Shown: positions 16,951-25,382, counted from the stretch's first letter. The stretch: 64,000 nt of DNA from Flagellimonas sp947499585 (GCF_044596045.1 NZ_CP138995.1:2232001-2296000); one strand, 5' to 3'. Numbers and translations are program-made. Notes: a model not told the origin generated them from the sequence alone.

Positions 16951-17158
16951 AATTTTGGTTCATACAAGGAGCTTTTCTTTGTATGATTAAAAGGGAATCC
17001 GGTGAGAATCCGGAACTGTTCCCGCAACTGTAAGCTATGCCGAAACGATATTGATTTTTAACATCAATCGTAGTAGGTGCTTGCCACAACTTCAAGACCA
17101 CTGCATTTAAGAGCGGGAAGGTAGTAGGCAAGACGCAAGTCAGGAGACCTGCCCAATT
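16951..17158 (+). ncRNA. Cobalamin (AdoCbl) riboswitch
   Basis: The RNA upstream of the TonB receptor carries the core AdoCbl aptamer features. AAGGGAATCCGGTGAGAATC and CGGAACTGTTCCCGCAACTG lie at 16991-17030, followed by TAAG. The B12 box CAAGTCAGGAGACCTGCC ends near 17153. The TTGG (16955-16958) and CCAA (17153-17156) ends can close the P1 stem. Binding of adenosylcobalamin should lower expression of the downstream receptor and BtuF-like genes. The divergent ABC operon starts 68 nt to the left and does not carry the aptamer in its own mRNA. Confidence 0.93.
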
Positions 17159-17181
17159 CAAACAAAAACATGTTAAACTTT

Positions 17182-17240
17182 CGGGTAAAAGGTTTACGTA
17201 TGGGTACAGACATACTATTCTCCCGTTTATTGAAGTAAAC
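17182..17240 (+). promoter_or_regulatory. Likely riboswitch expression platform before the receptor start
   Basis: Several mutually exclusive stems are visible. GTTTAC (17192-17197) with GTAAAC (17235-17240) encloses GTATG/CATAC (17198-17202/17211-17215). CGGG (17182-17185) with CCCG (17222-17225), or the local hairpin GTTTA-N6-TAAAC (17225-17240), would exclude it. No T-tract terminator is seen and the last stem ends 3 nt before the ATG, so translational control is favoured. Confidence 0.45.
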
Positions 17241-17243
17241 GAA

Positions 17244-19106
17244 ATGAAAAAAAGTCATTTATGGTTATGTGCTGCTATTTTAGCAGGCAAAGGTCTTTCT
17301 GCACAAGATGTACAGCAAGATGCTATTCAAATTCAACAATTACAGGAAGTTGTTGTAAGTGATTCTCGTTTTGAATTAAAGCGAGAAAATTCCGGTAAGA
17401 CGGTTATTAAGATTTCTGCGGAAGAACTAGAGCGAAATCAAGGTAAAACCGTTGCGGAACTTATCAATACCAAAAGCGGAATTGAAATTGCTGGAAGTAG
17501 GGGTAGGGACGGTTCGGTCTTTGGCGTTTTTGCTAGAGGTGGTAGAGGTAGACAAGCTTTGGTTATTGTAGATGGTGTACGTGTTTCCGACCCATCTTCA
17601 TTCTCTCAGGAATATGATTTACGGCTACTTTCCACTGCGAACATTGAATCTATTGAGATTATAAAAGGTGCCTCGAGTACTTTGTATGGAACTAATGCAG
17701 CCACTGCAGTTATCAACATTACCACAAAGAAAAACGCTAAAGAGAAGATTACCGGGAATTTCCAATCAACTGTTGGAACAAATCAAACTTCCGAAGACCA
17801 AAATTACAACCTAGGGAGTTTTTCCAATGCTGCTTCGGTAAATGGAACATTAAACAAGTTTTCTTATGGGGTTGGTTTTTCAAATCGTTATTCCAGTGGT
17901 CTTTCTGCCGCGGTAACTCCAGAAAATGAAGAAGACACTTTTTCACATTTTAGTACTGATGTAAAATTGGGATATCAATTCTCCAAGAATTTTGAGCTGT
18001 CTATTTATGGAAATCAAACCAAAATCAATAATGAGTTTGATGCAGCTTTAGCAGAGGCACCCAATCGTTCCAAAGTAAGTCAAGATAGAGTGGGCCTTTC
18101 AACAGCATTTAAATATACAAAGGGGTCGATTCACGTAAATACAGCATATACGGATTATGAAACCGATTCTAAAAGCACTTTTGGCGAGAGCATTTCTGAT
18201 GGCGAGAATTTTGTTTTCGATATCTATAACAAATACATTTTTGATGAAAAATGGCATACCATATTGGGTGTAAACTATATTAAGGATAAAGCTGTTTTTA
18301 CCAGTGAAGCAGATTTTACCATTCTAGATCCTTATGCCAATTTGGTATATGTATCAGATTTTGGATTTAACCTAAATACCGGGGTAAGGCTCAATACTCA
18401 CTCGGAATATGGAAACCACTTTGTATACAATCTTAATCCGTCTTACGCTTTTTCCACAGACAATGGGTATGTAAAAGTTTTAGGCTCTTATGCCACATCG
18501 TATATCACACCAAATTTGATTCAGTTATTTGGAGACTTTGGTGCTAATCCAGAACTGGAGCCAGAGGAAAACAGAACTATTGAAGGAGGGGTTGAGTATT
18601 TTGTAAATGACAAGCTTAGGGTAAGTGCCGTTTACTTTGACCGAAATGAAAAAAATACCATCGGTTTTGATCAGAACTTTACCAGTATCAACATAGCTGA
18701 TGAAATTGACGCCAATGGCGTTGAGGTTGAAACGTCATGGTCTCCAATTGAAGAATTTACTGTTGATGCTAATTATACATTTACGGAACGCAAGGGAGAT
18801 AACGCTATTCGTATTCCAAAACATAAGGTGAATCTTACTTTAGGATATCAAGTTTGCAGTTCCACAAATATCTCACTCAATTACGCTTACACAGGAGATA
18901 GGGTTGATACTGATTTTAGCAGTTTTACTGATGTTGCATTGGAAGCTTTTTCATTGGTGAATTTGTATGTAGAGCATGAGTTGATGCCTAACAAACTGAA
19001 GATATTTCTAAACGGGAATAACTTATTAAATGAAGAATTTACAGAAGTGATAGGATTTACGACTAGAGGAAGAAATATAAGCGCAGGATTTAACCTCCAA
19101 CTATAA
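17244..19106 (+). CDS. btuB: TonB-dependent outer-membrane cobalamin receptor (BtuB-like)
   Basis: The 620-residue protein has a signal peptide (MKKSHLWLCAAILAGKGLSA). A TonB-box-like segment LQEVVVSDSRFELKRENSG, a plug domain (about residues 45-165, with GGRGRQALVIVDGVRVSD and IEIIKGASSTLYGTNAATAV) and a 22-strand barrel follow. It ends in a C-terminal aromatic-rich strand (NISAGFNLQL). Its length equals E. coli BtuB. The cobalamin riboswitch directly upstream makes B12 or a corrinoid the expected ligand. The gene starts 86 nt after the B12 box, and the BtuF-like gene follows after 17 nt in the same operon. Confidence 0.93.
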   Translation: MKKSHLWLCAAILAGKGLSAQDVQQDAIQIQQLQEVVVSDSRFELKRENSGKTVIKISAEELERNQGKTVAELINTKSGIEIAGSRGRDGSVFGVFARGGRGRQALVIVDGVRVSDPSSFSQEYDLRLLSTANIESIEIIKGASSTLYGTNAATAVINITTKKNAKEKITGNFQSTVGTNQTSEDQNYNLGSFSNAASVNGTLNKFSYGVGFSNRYSSGLSAAVTPENEEDTFSHFSTDVKLGYQFSKNFELSIYGNQTKINNEFDAALAEAPNRSKVSQDRVGLSTAFKYTKGSIHVNTAYTDYETDSKSTFGESISDGENFVFDIYNKYIFDEKWHTILGVNYIKDKAVFTSEADFTILDPYANLVYVSDFGFNLNTGVRLNTHSEYGNHFVYNLNPSYAFSTDNGYVKVLGSYATSYITPNLIQLFGDFGANPELEPEENRTIEGGVEYFVNDKLRVSAVYFDRNEKNTIGFDQNFTSINIADEIDANGVEVETSWSPIEEFTVDANYTFTERKGDNAIRIPKHKVNLTLGYQVCSSTNISLNYAYTGDRVDTDFSSFTDVALEAFSLVNLYVEHELMPNKLKIFLNGNNLLNEEFTEVIGFTTRGRNISAGFNLQL

Positions 19107-19123
19107 TTGGCTAACTTGTTATT

Positions 19124-20062
19124 ATGTTGAAGGTTTGTTCTTTTATGCCCGCGGTTACCCAAATGATTTATGATATGGGTTTGGATGGGCATTTGTATGG
19201 TGTCACCTTTGAATGCCCAGAACAGGCGTTAAAGGAGAAAAAACCAGTTGTACGCTGTATTTTGGAAGGGAAAAACTTATCAAGCCAAGAAATAGATGCA
19301 CTTTTTTCTGCAAGCAAGCATCAAGGAAAAGATTTATACTATGTGGATGAACCACTTTTGGAACAAATCTCTCCGGATATCATTTTTACACAAGACATGT
19401 GCGATATCTGCCAAATTGATACTGAATGTACTGCTGCAGCGGTAGCTAATCTGGAAAAACAACCAGAGTTGATTTCCATTAGCCCTGAATCATTGGAAGA
19501 TGTTTTCCAATCTGCCATTACAATTGCTAAAGCAATGGGCAAGGAAGAGGTAGCGTACACTTATTTGAATGGACTGCATAAGCGTATAGATGCTGTAATA
19601 GATAAATTACGAGAAGCTAAGGCATTGCCAAAAAGAATTATGCTGATGGAATGGTTAGACCCGATATTCAACTGTGGTCATTGGATACCCCATCAAATAG
19701 CATATGCTGGGGGTATAGATATGCTTTCTAACCCTTCTGGAGATAGTATCGTAACACTTTGGGATAAAATAGTGAAGTATGACCCAGAGGTATTGGTTAT
19801 TGCTCCGTGTGGTTTTACTGTGGACCGTACTTTGGAAGAGATACATATTTTAACCGAGAAAGAGGGTTGGAGCAATTTAAAAGCCGTTCAAGACAATGCT
19901 GTTTTTATTGCTGATTTTGATATGTTTACCCAATCCTCGGCCAATACTTTGGTTGATGGCATAGAATTGTTAGCAGGCCTTTTTCATCCAAATGTACTTG
20001 AAGTGCCAAAAAGGCTATCTGAAAAATATAAGCCTTTTACTATGAAAGTCATTCAACAATAA
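19124..20062 (+). CDS. BtuF-like cobalamin-binding protein without signal peptide
   Basis: The 312-residue protein begins directly with the binding fold (MLKVCSFMPAVTQMIYDMGL) and has no signal peptide or lipobox. The 17-nt gap to the receptor gene leaves no room for one. The Peripla_BP_2 fold spans the full length (SPDIIFTQDMCDICQIDTEC at about 84-103; YDPEVLVIAPCGFTVDRTLE near 220). The Cys-containing FTQDMCDIC motif is typical of a cytosolic-looking subfamily annotated as cobalamin-binding. It sits in the riboswitch operon after the receptor. An intracellular corrinoid chaperone or sensor role is a possible reading, unproved. Confidence 0.8.
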   Translation: MLKVCSFMPAVTQMIYDMGLDGHLYGVTFECPEQALKEKKPVVRCILEGKNLSSQEIDALFSASKHQGKDLYYVDEPLLEQISPDIIFTQDMCDICQIDTECTAAAVANLEKQPELISISPESLEDVFQSAITIAKAMGKEEVAYTYLNGLHKRIDAVIDKLREAKALPKRIMLMEWLDPIFNCGHWIPHQIAYAGGIDMLSNPSGDSIVTLWDKIVKYDPEVLVIAPCGFTVDRTLEEIHILTEKEGWSNLKAVQDNAVFIADFDMFTQSSANTLVDGIELLAGLFHPNVLEVPKRLSEKYKPFTMKVIQQ

Positions 20063-20079
20063 AATTGATGAATAGGTAT

Positions 20080-20110
20080 AAAAAAAGCGGCTCATTGAGC
20101 CGCTTTTTTT
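20080..20110. terminator. Bidirectional terminator between the B12 operon and the S41 peptidase
   Basis: AAAAAAGCGGCTCATTGAGC followed by CGC and seven T forms a perfect stem (AAGCGGCTC/GAGCCGCTT). Runs of A and T on both sides make it work in both directions for the convergent genes. Confidence 0.92.
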
Positions 20111-21551
20111 ATTTGGAATTTAATTTAATAGGTTTATCCAAAAACATATTGTCTTTACCCGGTTTAAACATTTCAGTGCCCATAAGCACTTTTCCTGTCA
20201 TTAGCGGTTCAAAACTTGCCTTGCTGATTAAGCCAGTAATTTCTTGTAGAGCTCTTGCCAAAAGTGGTTCAGCAGGGTTGCCTAAAATTCCTAAGTTGCC
20301 AAAATCTTCTTCTAATACAATATTTGGAACCAAACCATCTGTATAATCAAAGAATCCGTCTGCATTCTCGTTTCGGCCTACCAAAGGTTGTATGGCCCAG
20401 CTGTTCTCAGGATTTATAGAATTTTCTCTTGAAGCGCTATAGATGTAATCGTTATCCGGATCGTCCACCATGGTGATGGAAAACTCATTTTTACCACGTG
20501 TGGTTTCTCCAATATGGATAACTTGAACGTAGGGTGCAAGGCCATTCATGACCAATTCACTTGCAGATGCCGAACTATTGGTCGCAATTACATAAACCCT
20601 GTTTAAGTTTAGCGTATTTATAGGGCTTCCATCATTGGTGGTCGCAGCAAAGTAATCTTCAAGTTGGGCAGCGCTAAATTGAGATTGTATTTTAGCGTTC
20701 CATCGTTGTCTAATATAGAGGTCATTGGTATTTGTTCCATAGATCATGCTTGCCAATAGGCGAGAGGAATTTACTGATCCACCAGGATTATAGCGCATAT
20801 CCAAAACTAAATCTGTAACATTATCAGCAGCAAACTGACCAAAGGCATCATTTAACTGCTCATCAAAACCACGGGTAAAACCATTGTACATGAGGTACCC
20901 TATTTTCGCTCCACCAATATCCAGTGTATTGGCAACGAGTATTGGGTTTTCTGTCAACCCTTCAAGTTTGGTTAAAGACACTTCTTCATCATTATCCGTA
21001 ATTGTAGTGCCATTAATAGTGGCTAATCCTAAAGAATAGGTATCGTTATCTCCAAATAACAAATCCCGAAAATTACCTGCAGTTAATTGTTGACCATCGA
21101 CCCGAGTAAAAATATCACCGCGTTGTATGTCTTTGGTTGCTGCATCAGAATTGGGAATTATATAACGAACATAACCAAACACATTATCTCCACTAGCAAA
21201 GCTGACCAATCCAAACTCCAGACCATTACTTTTAGATATTCCATTAAGGCCGTTGACCAAGGTAGTATAGTCTTCATTTGAAAAGCTAAACCTATCTTCG
21301 GTAAACTGAATACCATTGTAAAAATCCAAAGGATCGGGAGTTCCTTGCAAGAACTCGGTATATTCAGAATCAGAGGAAAATCTATTGTCGGCTAAATTAG
21401 GAACTTCACCTTGCCAAAAGTACCATAGGTTCATGGCACGCCACATAAAGTTTTGCACAACAATATCTGTTGGTACATTTGCATCATCATCACTATTACA
21501 TGAGTTTAGGAGAATCCCAAGTCCAACTAAAAGGAACAAATATTTTTTCAT
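20109..21551 (-). CDS. S41 family (C-terminal processing) peptidase lipoprotein
   Basis: The start at 21551 (MKKYLFLLVGLGILLNSCNS) gives a proper lipoprotein signal; an ATG at 21584 would only prepend 11 polar residues. The 480-residue protein has an N-terminal helical part, a PDZ-like region (about residues 110-200: DIQRGDIFTRVDGQQL) and an S41 protease core. The core is LDMRYNPGGSVNSSRLLAS, TNSSASASELVMNGL (nucleophile Ser) and TTRGKNEF with the Lys general base. It is anchored in the envelope; the substrate is unknown. A bidirectional terminator lies at the stop. Confidence 0.9.
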   Translation of the reverse strand: MKKYLFLLVGLGILLNSCNSDDDANVPTDIVVQNFMWRAMNLWYFWQGEVPNLADNRFSSDSEYTEFLQGTPDPLDFYNGIQFTEDRFSFSNEDYTTLVNGLNGISKSNGLEFGLVSFASGDNVFGYVRYIIPNSDAATKDIQRGDIFTRVDGQQLTAGNFRDLLFGDNDTYSLGLATINGTTITDNDEEVSLTKLEGLTENPILVANTLDIGGAKIGYLMYNGFTRGFDEQLNDAFGQFAADNVTDLVLDMRYNPGGSVNSSRLLASMIYGTNTNDLYIRQRWNAKIQSQFSAAQLEDYFAATTNDGSPINTLNLNRVYVIATNSSASASELVMNGLAPYVQVIHIGETTRGKNEFSITMVDDPDNDYIYSASRENSINPENSWAIQPLVGRNENADGFFDYTDGLVPNIVLEEDFGNLGILGNPAEPLLARALQEITGLISKASFEPLMTGKVLMGTEMFKPGKDNMFLDKPIKLNSK

Positions 21552-21686
21552 AGCTAATTTTTCGTAAGAATCATCAATTATCATTCCATATAATTAGGAA
21601 AGAATAGTAGGTTGGTGGTATAAATTTTTAAATTCTTACAAATTTAGACTACAAAATAGATACATATAAGGAGACTGCAAATTTTT

Positions 21687-21712
21687 TGTAACAAAATTCG
21701 ATATACGTCGTC
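21687..21712 (+). promoter_or_regulatory. Candidate ECF autoregulatory promoter
   Basis: TGTAAC (21687-21692), a 16-nt spacer and CGTC (21709-21712, with an overlapping CGTC at 21706) match the general -35 GTAAC / -10 CGTC type recognised by many ECF sigma factors. It lies 51 nt before the ECF gene. Confidence 0.5.
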
Positions 21713-21762
21713 GTGATTATGTAGGCAAATATAAATAGCTTACAAACAACTAAGAAAACCAA

Positions 21763-22272
21763 ATGAAACAGGCCGAATTTTTAAATGTAGTGATGCCCTT
21801 TAAGGACAAGCTATACAGGTTGGCTAAACGGTTGTTGGTTTCTCGGGAAGAAGCGGAAGATGCCACTCAAGAAATTTTGCTAAAACTATGGTCAAAGAAT
21901 GAAACCATGGAAGAGTACAAGAATGTAGAGGCCTTTGCCATGACCATGACCAAAAACTTTTGTTTGGACAGATTAAAATCCAAGCAAGCCAATAATTTAA
22001 AGTTGGTGCATAGCAATTATAGCGATGAAAGCACTTCTTTACAGCGTCAATTAGAGGCGGAAGACAGTGTTAAATGGATGGAAAGAATTATGGATGAGCT
22101 GCCAGAGCAACAAAAAATGGTATTGCAGCTTAGAGATGTTGAGCAATACGAGTTTGAAGAAATCTGTGAGTTGCTCGATATGAAACCAACAGCAGTGCGC
22201 GTGGCGCTGTCACGAGCAAGAAAAGTAGTAAGACAAGAATTAATAAAAAAACATAGCTATGGAATTGGATAA
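21763..22272 (+). CDS. ECF (extracytoplasmic function) RNA polymerase sigma factor
   Basis: The product is 169 residues. Region 2 is at about residues 10-75 (KRLLVSREEAEDATQEILLK, then NVEAFAMTMTKNFCLDRLKS). Region 4 is at about 105-160 (LPEQQKMVLQLRDVEQYEFE, then EICELLDMKPTAVRVALSRA). It lacks sigma regions 1 and 3, so it is an ECF member. The next gene overlaps it by 14 nt and looks like its partner regulator. A TGTAAC-N16-CGTC promoter upstream suggests that it drives its own operon, which ends with three DUF4252 genes. Confidence 0.95.
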   Translation: MKQAEFLNVVMPFKDKLYRLAKRLLVSREEAEDATQEILLKLWSKNETMEEYKNVEAFAMTMTKNFCLDRLKSKQANNLKLVHSNYSDESTSLQRQLEAEDSVKWMERIMDELPEQQKMVLQLRDVEQYEFEEICELLDMKPTAVRVALSRARKVVRQELIKKHSYGIG

Positions 22273-22678
22273 CATAGAAAAATTATTGGAAAAGTATTTT
22301 GAGGCAACCACAACGGTAGCTGAAGAAAAAGAATTACAAACTTATTTTTCTCAAGAAAGTGTAGCAACACATCTAGAGCAATATAAACCCATATTCAATT
22401 ACTTTTCCAACGCCAAGGAAGAACGGTATACAAAGCAGGTTCCATTAAAACCTAGAAAAAACTATTATAAATGGATTTCCATAGCAGCCGTAGCAGTTTT
22501 TACCTTTGGCATTTATTTTGGTAATGAATACCAAGAGAAAAAGCAGGCAGAGTATGCCTATCAAGAAACCAAAAAAGCTTTTGAGCTCTTAGCAACAAAT
22601 TTTGGTAAAGGCACAGAAAAAGTAGCCTATTTGCAGGAGTTTGAAACCGCAAAACAAAAAATTTATAACAATAATTAA
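22259..22678 (+). CDS. Putative anti-sigma factor-like membrane protein
   Basis: The 139-residue product starts inside the ECF gene (14-nt overlap). The N-terminal half (MELDNIEKLLEKYFEATTTV, then AEEKELQTYFSQESVATHLE) is similar in size and pattern to the zinc-finger-less anti-sigma N-termini seen beside Bacteroidota ECF factors. One TM helix lies at about residues 72-88 (WISIAAVAVFTFGIYFG), followed by a short outside tail. It is probably an inner-membrane anti-sigma factor that holds the sigma factor. No HxxxCxxC zinc motif is present. The role is inferred from position and layout. Confidence 0.7.
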   Translation: MELDNIEKLLEKYFEATTTVAEEKELQTYFSQESVATHLEQYKPIFNYFSNAKEERYTKQVPLKPRKNYYKWISIAAVAVFTFGIYFGNEYQEKKQAEYAYQETKKAFELLATNFGKGTEKVAYLQEFETAKQKIYNNN

Positions 22679-22688
22679 ATCGTAAATA

Positions 22689-23228
22689 ATGAAAAGGAAT
22701 ATTTTAATAGTATTAATAGCCGCACTACCGCTTACGGGGTTTTCGCAATCACTCTTTGATAAATTTGAGGATTTGGATGATGTAACCTCCGTTGTGGTAA
22801 ACAAAAGCATGTTCAATCTATTGGCAAAGATAGATGTTGAGGTAGATGATGCAGAAGCCCAAGATTTTATGGATGTGGCCAGCAGCCTTAAAAGTTTAAA
22901 GGTTTTTACAACGGATAACAAGCAGATTGGAGATGATATGAAATCTTCAGTGAACAGCTATCTAAAATCTTCAAAGATGGAAGAGCTAATGCGTGTGAAA
23001 GATAAGGATGCCAATGTGAAGTTTTACATTAAGCAAGGTAAAGATGAAGACCATGTTAGTGAATTGTTAATGTTTGTTACAGGTTTGAAGGAAGTAGAGG
23101 CCGATGGAAGAAAATTTGAAACCGTACTACTTTCTTTAACAGGTGATATTAATCTGAACAAAATAAATTCATTGACAAACAAAATGAATTTACCAAAGGA
23201 GTTGAACAAAGCAGGTAAGAAACAATAA
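22689..23228 (+). CDS. DUF4252 protein A
   Basis: The 179-residue exported protein has a signal peptide (MKRNILIVLIAALPLTGFSQ). The domain contains SLFDKFEDLDDVTSVVVNKS, FMDVASSLKSLKVFTTDN and RKFETVLLSLTGDINLNKI. This is the DUF4252 family, of unknown function, found in Bacteroidota. It is the third gene of the ECF operon. Its closest relative in the window is the next gene, which repeats the same motifs. No catalytic residues are evident. Cell-envelope localisation is expected. Confidence 0.85.
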   Translation: MKRNILIVLIAALPLTGFSQSLFDKFEDLDDVTSVVVNKSMFNLLAKIDVEVDDAEAQDFMDVASSLKSLKVFTTDNKQIGDDMKSSVNSYLKSSKMEELMRVKDKDANVKFYIKQGKDEDHVSELLMFVTGLKEVEADGRKFETVLLSLTGDINLNKINSLTNKMNLPKELNKAGKKQ

Positions 23229-23235
23229 ATAATGA

Positions 23236-23282
23236 ACAGTTTTCAATTGACGGGATGCAAATTTTAGTCAATTGAAAACTGT
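23236..23282 (+). repeat. Perfect 16-bp inverted repeat between DUF4252 genes
   Basis: ACAGTTTTCAATTGAC (23236-23251) and GTCAATTGAAAACTGT (23267-23282) are exact reverse complements with a 15-nt loop. No T-run follows, so it is not a standard terminator. It could be an mRNA stabilising or processing hairpin or a protein-binding site. Confidence 0.9.
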
Positions 23283-23307
23283 ACAAAATCAATCAAAAAA
23301 CATCAAA

Positions 23308-23850
23308 ATGAAAAAAGTAATTATAATACTATTGATGGGAATACTTCCCTATATGGGAATCTCGCAGTCAATATTTGATAAGTTCGAGGATTCGGATAGA
23401 ATAGGAACAGTGACCATTAACAATGGCATGCTAAAGATGGTAACGGTTATGATGGCTGATGACAAGGATGAGGACACCAAGGATTTTGTAGAGTTGGCCA
23501 AAAGCATTAATAATATCAAGATTTTTCTTTCCGAAGATGAAGGAGCTGCAGCGGACATGGCTACGACTATGAAGCAATATGTAAGGTCTTCGAAGTTGGA
23601 AGAGTTAATGAAAGTAAAGGACGGAGATACCAATCTTAGGTTTTATATCAAGAATGGGAAAAATGAGGATAGGGTAGAAGAGTTATTAATGTTCGTAACC
23701 GGAATCGATGATAAAGGACATGGGGGCAAACATCACAAGTTTGAAACCGTTCTGCTGACCATGACAGGGGATATTGACTTGACCAAAGTAGGTTCGTTGA
23801 CCAAAAAGATGAAGCTTCATAAAGGTTTAGAGCACTTGGATAAAGAATAA
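23308..23850 (+). CDS. DUF4252 protein B
   Basis: The start at 23308 (MKKVIIILLMGILPYMGISQ) gives a clean signal peptide; an ATG at 23272 lies in the inverted repeat. The 180-residue product parallels protein A: SIFDKFEDSDRIGTVTINNG, FVELAKSINNIKIFLSEDEG, RSSKLEELMKVKDGDTNLRF and KFETVLLTMTGDIDLTKVGS. A and B are tandem paralogues. The DUF4252 function is unknown. It is separated from A by the 16-bp inverted repeat, which could adjust relative expression. Confidence 0.85.
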   Translation: MKKVIIILLMGILPYMGISQSIFDKFEDSDRIGTVTINNGMLKMVTVMMADDKDEDTKDFVELAKSINNIKIFLSEDEGAAADMATTMKQYVRSSKLEELMKVKDGDTNLRFYIKNGKNEDRVEELLMFVTGIDDKGHGGKHHKFETVLLTMTGDIDLTKVGSLTKKMKLHKGLEHLDKE

Positions 23851-23871
23851 CATCAATCAAAAAACAGAACA

Positions 23872-24411
23872 ATGAAAAATACAATCAAATTAGGTATAAT
23901 GGTCATGATAGTACTGTTGGCTTCCTGTTCATCGCAGCAAAGTTTACAAGAGTATTATGTGGACAATTCGGAAAATCCAAATTTCATAACCATAGATGTT
24001 CCAGCGAGTATCTTAAAAATGGATGGGGTTGATTTAACCGAGACGCAGTCTGAAGCTATAGAATCTCTTCGGAAATTTAATCTGTTGGCGTTTAAAAAGA
24101 ATGCCGACAACGCAGCGGAATATAAAATAGAAAAGGCAAAAGTAAAGGAGATTCTAAAAGATGACGAGTTTGTCGAACTAATGAAAATTAACTCTTCCTA
24201 CGGAAAGGGTGTCATTAAGTACCTAGGTGATGAAACGGCTATAGATGAAGTGATTATTTTTGGAGATAGTAAGGATAAGGGCTTTGCATTAGTTAGGGTT
24301 TTAGGAAAGGACATGAACCCCGCACATATTGTGCAACTCATGCAAGCAATCCAAAAATCAGATTATAATGGAGAGGGATTAGGTGAAATCGGAGCATTTT
24401 TGAAAGGATAA
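23872..24411 (+). CDS. DUF4252 lipoprotein C
   Basis: The 179-residue product carries a lipobox (IVLLASC, Cys about 19: MVMIVLLASCSSQQSLQEYY). Its domain is a more divergent DUF4252 (NFITIDVPASILKMDGVDLT, VIIFGDSKDKGFALVRVLGK). It is the last gene of the ECF operon. It differs from A and B by being lipid-anchored and lacking the FDKFED motif, so the three are not interchangeable. A terminator follows at 24435-24467. Confidence 0.8.
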   Translation: MKNTIKLGIMVMIVLLASCSSQQSLQEYYVDNSENPNFITIDVPASILKMDGVDLTETQSEAIESLRKFNLLAFKKNADNAAEYKIEKAKVKEILKDDEFVELMKINSSYGKGVIKYLGDETAIDEVIIFGDSKDKGFALVRVLGKDMNPAHIVQLMQAIQKSDYNGEGLGEIGAFLKG

Positions 24412-24434
24412 TAATCAAACCATCCAAGTAAACA

Positions 24435-24467
24435 AATCCCGGACAGCTTATGTTGTTCGGGATTTTT
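24435..24467 (+). terminator. Terminator of the ECF-DUF4252 operon
   Basis: AATCCCGGACA pairs with TGTTCGGGATT and is followed by six T. Confidence 0.88.
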
Positions 24468-24556
24468 TATGCTTTAAAAACTATGATACAAGGGATTCTG
24501 TGACCTAATTTTTATCTTAGTGTCTCATAAGAACACTAACAAATCATTAAAAAACT

Positions 24557-25372
24557 ATGGAAAAAGCACAAGAGTGGATGAACTACGGATTGGAATTAGC
24601 GAAAGAGTTTGGCCCCAAATTAGTTACCGCAATTCTCATTTATATTATAGGCTCATGGATAATCAAAAAAATTACTCGTACCACGGGTAAAGTAATGTCC
24701 AAAAGCAAGTATGATGAATCCTTGCAACGATTTTTGTTGAATTTGGTTTCTTGGGCCCTTAAAATATTCCTGATCATTATCGTTATTTCAAGGCTTGGGG
24801 TTGATGTGACCACTTTTGCTGCAGTAATTGCCGCTGCGGGTTTGGCAATTGGTCTAGCGTTACAAGGATCGCTATCCAATTTTGCAGGTGGGGTTTTGCT
24901 TATGATTTTTAAACCATACCGTATTGGCGACTTAATTGAAGCCCAGGGAGTTTTAGGAGTGGTAAAAGAGATTGAAATCTTTACTACAAAACTGACCACT
25001 CCACAAAATAAACTTGCCATTGTGCCCAACGGTGCCATGGCCAATGGAAATATTATTAACTATACTGCAGAAGGTAAGATCCGAGTAGATACCGTAATTG
25101 GTGTTGGCTATGGTGAGGACATCAAAAAAACAAAAGAGGTATTAATGAATGTTTTAACCTCAAACCCTCAAGTGCTGCAAGATCCTGCGCCATCTGTTAA
25201 CGTTATGGAATTGGCAGATAGCTCGGTAAATTTTGCGGTACGTCCATTTTGTAAACCAGAAGATTATTGGGATGTGTATTTTGCTACGTATGAAAACTCA
25301 AAAATAGCATTGGATACAGCCGGAATTGAAATTCCTTACCCACACTCTGTTGAGATACATAAGGATGCCTAA
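24557..25372 (+). CDS. mscS: Small-conductance mechanosensitive channel (MscS family)
   Basis: The 271-residue protein has three TM helices within residues 15-125. The pore-lining TM3 is glycine/alanine rich (VIAAAGLAIGLALQGSLSNF, about 94-113), with the hinge GGVLLMIFKPYRIGDLIEAQ following. The cytoplasmic beta and alpha/beta vestibule domains complete the protein (TPQNKLAIVPNGAMANGNII). Length agrees with E. coli MscS (286). It releases solutes on hypo-osmotic shock. It is monocistronic, followed by repeat R3 and a terminator. Confidence 0.95.
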   Translation: MEKAQEWMNYGLELAKEFGPKLVTAILIYIIGSWIIKKITRTTGKVMSKSKYDESLQRFLLNLVSWALKIFLIIIVISRLGVDVTTFAAVIAAAGLAIGLALQGSLSNFAGGVLLMIFKPYRIGDLIEAQGVLGVVKEIEIFTTKLTTPQNKLAIVPNGAMANGNIINYTAEGKIRVDTVIGVGYGEDIKKTKEVLMNVLTSNPQVLQDPAPSVNVMELADSSVNFAVRPFCKPEDYWDVYFATYENSKIALDTAGIEIPYPHSVEIHKDA

Positions 25373-25382
25373 ATAAAATTAA

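Noticed and set aside
16937..17258. Two minus-strand reading frames over the riboswitch
   Set aside because: They run antisense to a clear cobalamin aptamer and have no protein-like features.
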